This document shows positions 24,231 to 33,072 of a stretch of 64,000 nucleotides of DNA, piece by piece. A program made the position numbers and the translations under genes. This DNA is from a candidate division LCP-89 bacterium B3_LCP (GTDB lineage: Bacteria; Electryoneota; B3-LCP): the NCBI GenBank assembly GCA_005223185.1, contig NJBN01000002.1, positions 519,036-583,035 of the forward strand. Reading direction: 5' to 3'. Position 1 is the first letter of the stretch. Each line of letters opens with the position of its first letter. Under the pieces are notes generated by a model, which did no database searches, was not told the origin of the DNA, and saw nothing but the letters and a program-made list of their open reading frames with translations.

Positions 24231-25859
24231 CTATTCCCCTCCAATCGGATTCCACTCGCCGATATGTTCAGTATATATCTTGCACTTACCCCTGGTTACC
24301 CACTTCTCATCCGAATTGTACGTCCATCCTAAGTACTCGGAATTTCCTCCGCCTCTGGTGGTTATTATGTAGGTGTTGGTAAGATGTCCGATGGAATCTG
24401 CCTGATGTTCAGGTGAAGCTGAATCTCCTCTGGACGCATCCACAGGTATCCAACCGTAATTGGGCAGGTAAACTTCCGCCCAGCGGTGGAAGACGTCATC
24501 TAAGCTGGCATCATCACCACGAATGGCAATTGATCCCGCATAACGCGCCGGCAATCCTGCTGCCCGGCATATAGCGATGAACACGAACGTGTATTCGGAA
24601 CAGGAACCGTTACCTCTCTCCAATACAGCCGGAGCCGTATTCCAACCACCGGACATTTCATAGTATATGTTATCGATCACATAGTTGAAAATCCTGCGCA
24701 TTCTCCAGTAGGGATTGGTTTCATCACCTACAGCTTCCGTTACAGCTTTTTGTATGGTGGGGTGATCAAGGGAGAATTTATCATCATCTTCTAAGTACTC
24801 CTTGCGGATATCGGCGGGAATATCATCCAGTGCCCCCACCTTATCGGGAAAGATGAACCAGCGGGTATCCCATATCTCCGCTTCCACAGTCATGGATACC
24901 TTGTTTATGGTACCTGCCGGGCTGTCCGTAAAGTGATAATGAGCTACCTTTTGCCCCCACCGGTCTTTGAGAAAACCGGTCGGTTCAGGTGAAAACACTG
25001 GTTTCCCAAGTAGTTCCTGATTCGGCAGATTCTCCGGAATGGCGATGTAAACGTCCAGACTTTCCATTATACCCGGTCCGTAATTGCGCACTTCATGAGT
25101 GAACTCAACGCGCTGTTTCTTTCCTTCTTTTCTGATAAAGGCGTCGTCACCACCAACACTTAAGCAATATATTGAATCAGATTGAAAGTCGGCATTCCAG
25201 AGTTTTTCCCCATCCCAGGCTAAGCCGTACGCGTACGGCGCCGGTGCATCGAACATGGCGATCACTTCACCGCCAGTGGGATTGACTAAGTAGATCTTGT
25301 CACTGACCCTGTCTGCTACCCAAAGGTATTTGCCATCGAACGCCAACCCCTGTGGATAGCGCGCAGGCGATGGAAATGAATTGATCGTGGTGCCGTCTTC
25401 CGGATCGATCTGGTGAATTTCACGCGCCTTACGGCTAGCCACCCAGATATATTTACCATCCCAGGCCAGTCCAGTAGGCTTTTCCACCGGTGACTCCAGC
25501 CGATGAGTTACCAATGAAGTTTTAGGTATAATCCGATACAGCAATTCCTCTTCACCGCAGACACACCATAATCCTTCGCCATCGAAGGCGAGACCCAGCG
25601 GTCTGAAGGTCGGAGCTGCGATTTTATCAGTAACCGTCCCGTCCGTTCTATCTATCGCGTAGAGCGTGTCCGTTTTCAGATCCGAAACCCAGAGACGCTT
25701 ACCATCCCAAGATAAGCCCGTCGGACAGGTTCCCGGTGCAGGGAATGCTGCCGTTACATCACCAACGGCGGCAAGAGCTGCTGCGAAAGCGAATTGAATG
25801 ACTATACATAGACAAATGAAAAGCATCCTAAGATAATTCATGGTTTTAGCCCTTCTCAT
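24231..25859 (-). CDS. Exported beta-propeller plus transglutaminase-like protein
   Basis: After a signal peptide (about 1-31) comes a run of about five WDGK.LWV-type propeller blades (about 35-240) like those of YVTN or SMP-30 proteins. A linker with a DUF11-like beta domain follows (about 245-345), then a transglutaminase-like domain with a complete triad: Cys420 (GNGSC), His458 (FHRWAEV) and Asp474 (PVDAS). The propeller usually binds ligands or other proteins; the transglutaminase-like part may cut or cross-link peptides. There are 542 residues. It reads toward the accessory unit's terminator, and the nearest promoter on its strand is about 600 bases upstream (26493-26465). Confidence 0.8.
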   Translation of the reverse strand: MRRAKTMNYLRMLFICLCIVIQFAFAAALAAVGDVTAAFPAPGTCPTGLSWDGKRLWVSDLKTDTLYAIDRTDGTVTDKIAAPTFRPLGLAFDGEGLWCVCGEEELLYRIIPKTSLVTHRLESPVEKPTGLAWDGKYIWVASRKAREIHQIDPEDGTTINSFPSPARYPQGLAFDGKYLWVADRVSDKIYLVNPTGGEVIAMFDAPAPYAYGLAWDGEKLWNADFQSDSIYCLSVGGDDAFIRKEGKKQRVEFTHEVRNYGPGIMESLDVYIAIPENLPNQELLGKPVFSPEPTGFLKDRWGQKVAHYHFTDSPAGTINKVSMTVEAEIWDTRWFIFPDKVGALDDIPADIRKEYLEDDDKFSLDHPTIQKAVTEAVGDETNPYWRMRRIFNYVIDNIYYEMSGGWNTAPAVLERGNGSCSEYTFVFIAICRAAGLPARYAGSIAIRGDDASLDDVFHRWAEVYLPNYGWIPVDASRGDSASPEHQADSIGHLTNTYIITTRGGGNSEYLGWTYNSDEKWVTRGKCKIYTEHIGEWNPIGGE

Positions 25860-26464
25860 ACATCTTGATTAGATCGCATTTGTGATAAGATACTTCATAT
25901 TTACAGAATGTTCAACGGTTTTTTACACGATCATTTGAGGGATTTCTATTGGGTGAAGGAGAAGCATGCTTCGTCTCGCAGGGTGCCCCGACCTCTTTAG
26001 GGTCGGGTTTAACGGAATAATAGGAGAAACCCGGCTCTGAAGAAGCCGGGCGACCCGACCGGAAGATCTGTAGCTCGTTGGGCTCATAACCCAATGGTCG
26101 AAGGTTTTACCATAGGCATCACTACGTGAAAATCCTTCCCCGGTGTTTTTATTTTACACTTTTGGGTACCGTCAGATTTGACGGTGGGGGCGGCGTGAAT
26201 TTTCTTATTTCGTGCGGGGAAGCGACATTTTGTGTCGCCGTCCGTGCTGGGATTTTCAAATTCCGTCATACTTGTCGTTTTTAGTGGATAATTGCATGTA
26301 TTTCAGTGGATTAGGTTGTCGGGCAGATTTGTCGGGGGTGACAGATGTGTCGGATGTCAAGAAGTTTTTTCAGGATTCAGGATTCGGGATTCAGTACAGG
26401 GATTGTGAGATTGCTTCGCCCGGCTGCGCCGTCCTCGCAATGACGGTGGAATATTCATATATAC
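25860..26464. other. Gene-free spacer of palindromes between promoter and transglutaminase gene
   Basis: No gene is supported. Short hairpins recur, among them CCGACC..GGTCGG near 26000, CCGTCAGATTTGACGG (26169-26184) and GCGACATTTTGTGTCGC (26222-26238), and others at 26030-26070. The DNA looks like stacked repeat units placed within a long 5' leader. Confidence 0.55.
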
Positions 26465-26493
26465 AATATACAACAAAAAGCGCGGAGAGTCAA
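26465..26493 (-). promoter_or_regulatory. Promoter TTGACT-17-TATATT, distant from a gene
   Basis: TTGACT (26493-26488) and TATATT (26470-26465), 17 bases apart on the minus strand. The first gene on that strand is the transglutaminase protein 600 bases further left, with hairpin repeats between. Confidence 0.55.
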
Positions 26494-26593
26494 GGGATAT
26501 GTTGAGTATTTGAATAGCCGTTAGATAAGAAACCCACCCCAAGGGGTGGGGCACCCTGCTTACCGGGACATCCCCAAAGGGGTGGCTTCGCCA

Positions 26594-26614
26594 CAAGCTG
26601 TCCCGGCCACCCGC
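26594..26614. repeat. CAAGCTGTCCCGGCCACC repeat, one of three copies
   Basis: This unit is shared, with one or two changes, by 20971-20991 and 28520-28539. Here and at 44432 a GGCTTCGCCACAAGC hairpin precedes it or a related sequence, so the copies belong to larger decayed repeats. Confidence 0.6.
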
Positions 26615-26735
26615 CAAAATGTTGGGTTGCGCTGTGCTTAACCCAACCTACAAATTATTATCGAGATTCTTCACTGCGCCTTCGGCTTGCTCAGAATGAC
26701 AATTTAGCACAACCTACCCCTAAAAATCTCCCCAC

Positions 26736-26764
26736 TTGACTTTTGGTGATTTATTTTGTATATT
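26736..26764 (+). promoter_or_regulatory. Promoter TTGACT-17-TATATT
   Basis: TTGACT (26736-26741) and TATATT (26759-26764) on the plus strand, about 57 bases before the ATG at 26821 of the sorting-tail protein. Confidence 0.7.
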
Positions 26765-26820
26765 GATTATCATCACTCTTTTCCAGTCTGAAAATTTGCA
26801 TTTTGCATTTGGAGGATGCC

Positions 26821-28434
26821 ATGCGCTTCAAAATATTCTTGTCATTAATTCCCGCCTTAGTGCTCACCCTGACAGGCACAACCCACGCCTGGTGGTTTGA
26901 ATATGACACCATTGAAGAAAACATGCCCGTAGCAGCAGACTCCGGTGTGTACCAGGGATACCCAGTTGCATTGCCATTTATAAATGGAAGTACTATTATC
27001 CTATATCACGAAGGACAACCGCTTTGTGGAAATTACTATCAAATCATAGACAAATATGGTCAACCTGTATTAACTGAACCGCAAAACTTAATGCCACAAA
27101 CTACCACCGGTCAATACGCCTTAGTAATACCTGACGAGTATGGTGGTGTATTTGCGACTGCTGCCAAATTAGGATCCGATGAAGGGATTTGGGCGCAGCA
27201 GATCGATTCCTTAGGTAACCGGATGTGGGGTGATGCCGGCATAAGAGTTTGTGATGAACAATCTGGTGGCGTTTCTATGGGCATTAGTACTGATGGAACG
27301 GGCGGTTTTCTAATTACCCATTCCGCTTCAGTTGATATTCATGTCTTTCGCATTGACGGATCAGGGCAACACATCTGGAGTGAAGATGGCGTAATTGTCT
27401 GCGATAATCCTGACCAGCAGAGCAATCCTCGAATAACGCACGATGGTAGTGGTGGTGCTTACGTAAGCTGGCGTGATTACCGTTCACCCTTTGGAAATTA
27501 CGGCTCACTCTGGATGCAGCATTTGGATTCTGAAGGTAATGAACTCTGGCAAAATAACGGAATATTAATTCATAACACAGGTCCCTGGTTTCACCAGTTA
27601 ATACCGGATGAGGCAGGAGGGGTAATAGCACAAACAGGCAGCGGAATAGGCAACACTGTTCGCCGAATAGATCCAGCAGGTCATATATTATGGTCTTACT
27701 ATGGTGCGAGCTATAGACCTGAGGCTAAAATAATCAGAGGTGAACCTGGATTCTTTTACCTGGGCTGGAGTTCTTATGATGAATATACTATTTACGCTCA
27801 AAAGATGGATATGCAGGGTAATTTCTATTGGAATGGGCAAACAGGTGCAGTTATGGGAACCTTCCGTGATTATCATACCTATAGCCGTCATAATTTCGCC
27901 TATAGACACCCGCATTTCTACGGCGTGTTTGAGTTTTATGATTCATGGCTGCCTGATTACCTCTTTGCTCAACGCTTAGATTCGTTGGGAAACAGAATGT
28001 GGGGGGAATCTGGTGTTATGGTTGCATATGAGGATGATGAATACATTAATTACCCGAATATAGTACCAGATCCTGATGAAGATGGCGGCGCTGTTATCGT
28101 CTATGAGTCGTATTGGGGTCATGATATTTTCGGCAAACACGTTAATGCTAATGGGTCATTAGGAGGCCCTGATCCGCGTAAAAGACCTGCGGAACTTCAT
28201 CCCGTTATCACCGGAGTTTCAGATAACCTGATATCATACAGTATCATAGAGGCTGGATTTGTTAGAATAGAGCTTTACAACCTGTTGGGCCGCTACATAA
28301 AAACCATAGAAAATACATACCTTCCAACCGGCAAACATACAACTCAGATAGATCCATCAGAATTAGTTTCAGGGATCTATTTCCTCAAACTGGAAACACA
28401 CACCGGCAGCATGTTGCCAAGATGGTGGTGGTGA
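26821..28434 (+). CDS. Secreted protein with frameshifted type IX-like sorting tail
   Basis: The 537-residue protein starts at ATG 26821 with GGAGG six bases ahead, and has a signal peptide ending near THAWW. The body has repeated blocks of about 55 residues with Q.ID..GN..W...G and GG.......D (a beta-propeller-like secreted repeat often found in FCB-group proteins). The C-terminus begins as a sorting domain (RIELYNLLGRYIKTIENTYL...SGIYFLKLETHTGS) but ends in MLPRWWW. In the neighbouring frame the same DNA reads VAKMVVVR then TAG (28413-28439), the normal ending of such tails. A single lost base before 28411 explains this; the tail is therefore probably non-functional as assembled. Confidence 0.75.
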   Translation: MRFKIFLSLIPALVLTLTGTTHAWWFEYDTIEENMPVAADSGVYQGYPVALPFINGSTIILYHEGQPLCGNYYQIIDKYGQPVLTEPQNLMPQTTTGQYALVIPDEYGGVFATAAKLGSDEGIWAQQIDSLGNRMWGDAGIRVCDEQSGGVSMGISTDGTGGFLITHSASVDIHVFRIDGSGQHIWSEDGVIVCDNPDQQSNPRITHDGSGGAYVSWRDYRSPFGNYGSLWMQHLDSEGNELWQNNGILIHNTGPWFHQLIPDEAGGVIAQTGSGIGNTVRRIDPAGHILWSYYGASYRPEAKIIRGEPGFFYLGWSSYDEYTIYAQKMDMQGNFYWNGQTGAVMGTFRDYHTYSRHNFAYRHPHFYGVFEFYDSWLPDYLFAQRLDSLGNRMWGESGVMVAYEDDEYINYPNIVPDPDEDGGAVIVYESYWGHDIFGKHVNANGSLGGPDPRKRPAELHPVITGVSDNLISYSIIEAGFVRIELYNLLGRYIKTIENTYLPTGKHTTQIDPSELVSGIYFLKLETHTGSMLPRWWW

Positions 28435-28439
28435 GGTAG
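28413..28439 (+). other. Out-of-frame sorting-tail end VAKMVVVR-stop
   Basis: GTT GCC AAG ATG GTG GTG GTG AGG TAG lies one frame away from the gene's own reading frame, overlapping its last codons. Restoring one base between 28405 and 28411 would join it to the gene. Confidence 0.65.
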
Positions 28440-28519
28440 GGATAAGAGAACAGAAGACAGAGAACAGAGGACAGAGAAAACCAGTCCGGGACATCCTGAC
28501 TTCGTCAGTCCCTTCGGGA

Positions 28520-28583
28520 AAGCTGTCCCGGCCACCCGCCACTACTGGCCAGTCAAGTCGCCAAGATGGTGGTGGTGCGGTAG
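28520..28583 (+). pseudogene. Second sorting-tail end (ASQVAKMVVVR-stop) without a gene
   Basis: Bases 28548-28583 encode ASQVAKMVVVR and TAG. The last 25 bases are nearly the same as 28415-28440. Upstream in the same frame there is a repeat (28520-28539) and no open frame with a start or body. It looks like the surviving 3' end of a duplicated or deleted neighbour. Confidence 0.6.
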
Positions 28584-28941
28584 GGGAAGTGTTATCCCTT
28601 TCCAAATGCAAAGCATTTGTCATTCCCGCGTACGCGGGAATCCAGAGAACTAGAAGTGTAAAAAGTACGTCATTAATATTAATCTGTAGTCTATCACGAA
28701 GATTTTAGCGATATAGAACATGCCATTAAGCAAGAAAAACAACTAAGAAAATAGAAGAAACTCTGGAAACTGAAACTAATAGATCAAATAAATCCTGAAT
28801 GGGAAAACTTATATGACGTTTTGAATACCTCTGGATCCCTGCGTCCGCCCCGAAGGGGCAGGCAGGGATGACAGGACGGGTAGCGTTTGCACTACTCCAG
28901 CGGGAGATGGGAACAGCCCGATATCCAGACACAATTGAAAT
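28584..28941. other. Gene-free spacer with palindromic repeats
   Basis: No gene supported. It contains CATTCCCGCGTACGCGGGAATCC (28620-28642, a strong hairpin) and CTGCGTCCGCCCCGAAGGGGCAGGCAGG near 28838-28865, plus A/T-rich DNA between. Confidence 0.5.
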
Positions 28942-28971
28942 AAAAAAAGACGACTCTCACAAGCCGTCTTT
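28942..28971 (-). terminator. Terminator of the outer-membrane protein operon
   Basis: On the minus strand AAAGACG (28971-28965) pairs with CGTCTTT (28952-28946), extended by GCTT/GAGT over a GTGA loop, and is followed by TTTT (28945-28942). It is 28 bases past the stop at 28999. Confidence 0.85.
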
Positions 28972-28998
28972 ATCATTTGGTAACTATTAATAAGCAGT

Positions 28999-30303
28999 CT
29001 AAAACACCAACCGCTGCGACAGTGCGAAGTTGATGCCCTTGGAACCGTTGAATAACCCCCTCTGGTTGGCGATGGCTATGTCGAACTTATATGCCCCCAG
29101 ATCCAATCCAATTCCACCTGCGAACATGGTTCCATGCAAGCCGCCCAATCCTAAACCGATACGTATGGGAAGTACCGGTAAATAGCGTAGTTCCGCTCCC
29201 ACCGCCAATCTCGGTTTGGTAGTTCCTCCCGCAACATTATTGAGTCCCTGTTTGTAATCCGCTTCGATAACAACTTCCGGCCGAAGCTGGTACGTCCCCG
29301 ACATGACGAAATATTTCGGCATGACGTAGGTCAATTCTTCAGATGAGGTGAATGAGGTATCCGTATCAACCGCGGTGCTGTCTAAATAATCACCAAAATT
29401 ATCCAACTCATCTATGTTGATTCCCGGCTGATTGAAGGCGAAACTCCCCCAATACTCTTCATATCCTTTAAACTTGATGCTACCGAAAATGTTATGCAGG
29501 GAAAACCCGACGTTCAATTTCTCGTTAATTTTGGCAGCAGCGCCTAAATCCAGACCCAATCCATGACCGACTTCGCCTTTGTCATCGAAGGGATTAACCA
29601 TCATGGCGCGATAGCTGCCGTTGATGGCAATGGAATCGGTACTTGACAGCAGAGTTCCACTTGCCTGATCAACTACGGCATAGAACTCTCCGATAAGGTA
29701 TTTTATGCTTCCGCCAACCGCCAGATGTTCCATCCATTGCCATTTGGTGTCGATTTTTCTGGCGTAGGACGCGACAATTTCGCCACCACCTATAGCTTCA
29801 CCGTCCATGTCATCCAGATAGACAGGATCGGCATTTAATCCCATCAAAGGTACGGTCAATAAATCCTGCGGCAGAGTTGCTGTCATATATCCAAATACAT
29901 TGACAGCTACGGCAAATTCGTTAAAGGAAACCGCTACCGGGGTTACCTGTATCTGAGTGTAACCCTCAAGACCACTGGAGTTGATATGATCGACTATTTC
30001 CTGTTTCGCTGCCAAATCCCAACTGCCGTTGGCATCAAAGTAGTCCTTACTGAAGTAGTCGTTGTACAGATTTATATTCAAGCTGTTATTTCCGACGCTC
30101 AGTCCGATGTTGAGAAGGTCAATACTGATACTGGGTCCTCCAGGCATGGCTAAGTTGGCCGGATTCCAGTTGCCAGCTTCAGCGCCGGAGGCCATACCTT
30201 GATAGGCATTTGCCATTCCCATGCTGCGAGCGTTTATACTTGTCTGTCCCAACGCTATCGACGAAGACAGTACTATATGAGCAATGATGAATATTTTCTT
30301 CAT
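28999..30303 (-). CDS. Outer-membrane beta-barrel protein (FadL/DUF5723-like)
   Basis: This 434-residue protein has a signal peptide (about 1-19) and a pattern of alternating hydrophobic strands, ending in LSQRLVF with the terminal Phe favoured by outer-membrane barrels. ARSMGMANAYQGMASGAEAGNWNPANLAMP (about 25-54) is typical of the PorV/FadL-like start in FCB bacteria, although I cannot say which. It lies 3 bases after the stop of the lipoprotein gene and is followed by a terminator. With that lipoprotein it probably forms a surface complex. Confidence 0.75.
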   Translation of the reverse strand: MKKIFIIAHIVLSSSIALGQTSINARSMGMANAYQGMASGAEAGNWNPANLAMPGGPSISIDLLNIGLSVGNNSLNINLYNDYFSKDYFDANGSWDLAAKQEIVDHINSSGLEGYTQIQVTPVAVSFNEFAVAVNVFGYMTATLPQDLLTVPLMGLNADPVYLDDMDGEAIGGGEIVASYARKIDTKWQWMEHLAVGGSIKYLIGEFYAVVDQASGTLLSSTDSIAINGSYRAMMVNPFDDKGEVGHGLGLDLGAAAKINEKLNVGFSLHNIFGSIKFKGYEEYWGSFAFNQPGINIDELDNFGDYLDSTAVDTDTSFTSSEELTYVMPKYFVMSGTYQLRPEVVIEADYKQGLNNVAGGTTKPRLAVGAELRYLPVLPIRIGLGLGGLHGTMFAGGIGLDLGAYKFDIAIANQRGLFNGSKGINFALSQRLVF

Positions 30304-30306
30304 GAT

Positions 30307-32346
30307 TTATTCCTCCTCATCGTCTTCGAAATTGATGTCCACTAATATTGTAGCGTGAGCGCCCACGGTTATGTAATCAGAAGACAGAGCTTGCACTGTC
30401 TGTCCATTCGTTGAATTTATAATTACCAACGTTTCGACAAACAGCGGATGATCTTCCGTTGCTCCAGCAAACATAGCGATCTGATTATCATCCAGGAAGC
30501 ACGCCACATCAGATAGCCCGGATTCTGATACAAAGCCGCTGATGCCTAAAGTAGGCTGGGGAAGGACAACCTGGAAAAAGGTGTCAACTTCCGTGCTGTA
30601 GGGATTATCAAATTCAGTCGAATCGTAACTCGCCCGAATGATCGCCTCTCCGCTTAAAGGAACGTGGTTTTCCAGGTGAAGGGTCAGGTGCACTTCATTC
30701 AGGAAATCGTCAAATCCATCTTCTATGCTGGTGATCTCCGGTTCCAGACTGCTTTCACCGATAGCCAATGAGAATGGCGAATACATGTGGTAATCACCGG
30801 TAGTCCACTGGGTGTCTTCAATATCGACCTGACCGGTTATGGTTGTCGTTCCAGTTGTTATGATGCTGTCAGGCAGGATGTTTACAATCGTTTCAAGTCC
30901 GGTGACGGTAACATCAGATATGCTTGGATTGCCCTCACTCCCCGCTGGTATTTGAATGGTGGGAACACTAAAGCTGGATTCTATATAACCACCCTTATAT
31001 GCGTTGAAAACCAGATCGACACTGATATTCCCATTGATGACATTGATAATATGCAGATCCACGTTTGCCGTAGCGGCATCCAATGAATCCAATCCTCCCG
31101 GGATATCCTCTATGGCGATGGATTGTGGCTCGATATCGATCACGGTGTTGCTCAACCACCCTTCGAAATGATTGAAGACTAAATCGGATACTTCGAAAGC
31201 AGCTTCCACCGTCTGGTTGGAATCTATTACAACGTAAGCTGGCGCTTGCGGGTATATCGGGTCATTGGTATCTATTATATCCACCACTATTTCGCCATAG
31301 ACCAGATTATCCTGTTCAGGGCGGTAGAATTCATAACCTTCCAGGGGAAAATCAGTAATTGTGATGGAACTAAGCGCCTGGATAGTATCGATATAGGTAA
31401 AAGGTATATCGTTTAAGGTGAAATCGGGCAGGGTGAAGGTCGCTATCGTTATCACAGGTGTGTTATTAGAAATTGTGCAGTTGACTGAACCTTCCATTAT
31501 CTGAGCGGTACGGATCGAATCCTCTTCCTCTAAAGTATAGAGGCTGTCACTGCTGAAAGTTTGCACTGGTATATGAGCACGAGCACTCTTGACTCCTAAT
31601 TCGGATAATTCCACAGTTACCCAAATTGCATCATCTATCCCTATTGTCACCGGATTAACTGGCGAACCCGGAGAATGACCACTGATGTAAACGCTCATAT
31701 CGTTGTCAATTATGTCTTCCGGGCCGTTAGGCAAGTTCATAGGTGGAGAAATATAGACGTCAGAGGGATTTAGCAGTTCAGTCACTTGCAGGGATACGAT
31801 AACCGTGTTGTTATCTCCGTATGAATTCAAGACCACTATGTTCAGTATATCAATCGGTACTGCCAGATCGTTGCGAACGGTTATAGTTACAGTTCCCCAG
31901 CTTAAATAAGCCCAATCATATTCATCGAAAGGATCCAGATCCTGCTGCGTTGAATCGATAGTGAACGGTGGAATTATGGTATAACCCGGTACTAATTGAT
32001 CAGGCTGGAAGGATACAGAGTCAGCTCCGGGGGAATCGACCGTACGAATTCCTAGATAAGCTTTCAGGACGTCATCGATCCCTTCTGACTGGAGATTATC
32101 TTCCACTTTTACAGTGTCGAGATCACCGCCAAAATTCAGATAGAGAGTGTCCCCGATGTTGGATACCCAGTTGCCTGAAGAATCTATGACGGTGGAATCA
32201 TCTATGATTTCAGCTAACCCGTAAACGCGATCCGCCAACGGAACTGTGAACTCGACTTCCCATTTGGGCGTCCCCGGCTCTTTTAGGCTGCAACCGTGGG
32301 TGGTGATCAGCGCGGATAGCAGCAGAAATGTCAAGATCTTGTTCAT
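30307..32346 (-). CDS. Large beta-rich lipoprotein of unknown function
   Basis: The start ATG at 32346 has GGAG seven bases upstream; the 679-residue protein begins with a lipobox (ALITTHGCSLKE, Cys about 19). The rest is beta-rich, with several repeated blocks containing VVID...N..V..AF..S and ...ITGQVDIEDTQW; the motif PEGTP..PWEVEFTVPLADR-like opening (about 22-40) recurs in uncharacterised FCB proteins. No catalytic motif was seen. It is co-transcribed with the barrel protein downstream. An outer-membrane or surface location is inferred from the lipobox and the partner. Confidence 0.65.
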   Translation of the reverse strand: MNKILTFLLLSALITTHGCSLKEPGTPKWEVEFTVPLADRVYGLAEIIDDSTVIDSSGNWVSNIGDTLYLNFGGDLDTVKVEDNLQSEGIDDVLKAYLGIRTVDSPGADSVSFQPDQLVPGYTIIPPFTIDSTQQDLDPFDEYDWAYLSWGTVTITVRNDLAVPIDILNIVVLNSYGDNNTVIVSLQVTELLNPSDVYISPPMNLPNGPEDIIDNDMSVYISGHSPGSPVNPVTIGIDDAIWVTVELSELGVKSARAHIPVQTFSSDSLYTLEEEDSIRTAQIMEGSVNCTISNNTPVITIATFTLPDFTLNDIPFTYIDTIQALSSITITDFPLEGYEFYRPEQDNLVYGEIVVDIIDTNDPIYPQAPAYVVIDSNQTVEAAFEVSDLVFNHFEGWLSNTVIDIEPQSIAIEDIPGGLDSLDAATANVDLHIINVINGNISVDLVFNAYKGGYIESSFSVPTIQIPAGSEGNPSISDVTVTGLETIVNILPDSIITTGTTTITGQVDIEDTQWTTGDYHMYSPFSLAIGESSLEPEITSIEDGFDDFLNEVHLTLHLENHVPLSGEAIIRASYDSTEFDNPYSTEVDTFFQVVLPQPTLGISGFVSESGLSDVACFLDDNQIAMFAGATEDHPLFVETLVIINSTNGQTVQALSSDYITVGAHATILVDINFEDDEEE

Positions 32347-33011
32347 GAATGGCTCCAATGATGATCTCTATTCTATATCCCTGAAGAGAAGGGACGCGTA
32401 GATTAGATTATGTTTACCCCATTTCGAAAAGTAACTATTCACTTGATATAATCCAAAGAAAAAGACCGAAAATTATCACCCTATTGTTTATCAGTAGTAT
32501 CCATTAGGAATCTTTTACGGAACGAGGAATGTTATCAGGATGATCTAAGGCTGTCATTCTGGCAAACGAAGCGCGTCCAGAATCTGACAGCTTTGATTGT
32601 TGCATCAGGTCTTGTCAATCGGCTGACTGAAATGACCTGACGCAGATTAAGAAGCAATACGGATGCCAAAACCATTATGTCTCGTTGTACATTGATTATT
32701 AAGGATTTATAAAATACGAAATAACCTCGAGTGCTGAGATAATTGACAGAGAATTAGTTATTATGAGGTATTCAAGAGGGCTTTTTTTGACGGGGTGTTA
32801 ACCTCACGAAACAGTCACTCCCGCGAAAGAGCATAAGCCCCCTTCTCTGTAGCGTCAGGTCCTTAGTGTAACGGAGACCAGAAGCTTTTCTAATTCAGAA
32901 CTGATAAGCGGATCGACACAAGATCGACCCCTACGCACGTTGGGAGCGCCTGCCCCTTCGGGAACCTTGTGTCGCCCCCCTATCCCCATCTTTGCCAGCC
33001 CAGAAAAACGC
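32347..33011. other. Gene-free spacer with palindromes
   Basis: No gene supported on either strand. Contains TTCTGG...CCAGAA-type inverted sequence near 32560-32590 and a GATCGACACAAG...CTTGTGTCG palindrome around 32911-32973, then the promoter of the OPT gene. Confidence 0.5.
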
Positions 33012-33040
33012 TTGACTTTTATCCGGATACTTCGTACCAT
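33012..33040 (+). promoter_or_regulatory. Promoter TTGACT-17-TACCAT
   Basis: TTGACT (33012-33017) and TACCAT (33035-33040), 17 bases apart, about 32 bases before the start of the OPT transporter. Confidence 0.6.
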
Positions 33041-33072
33041 AGGACACCCATAAAAAATTCAAGGTAACCTCG

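Noticed and set aside
26212..26617. Overlapping open frames on both strands in the repeat spacer
   Set aside because: They consist of translated palindromes and have no family features.
28369..28623. 84-codon minus-strand frame over the sorting-tail ends
   Set aside because: It is the complement of the sorting-tail codons and repeat DNA, and shows no protein features.
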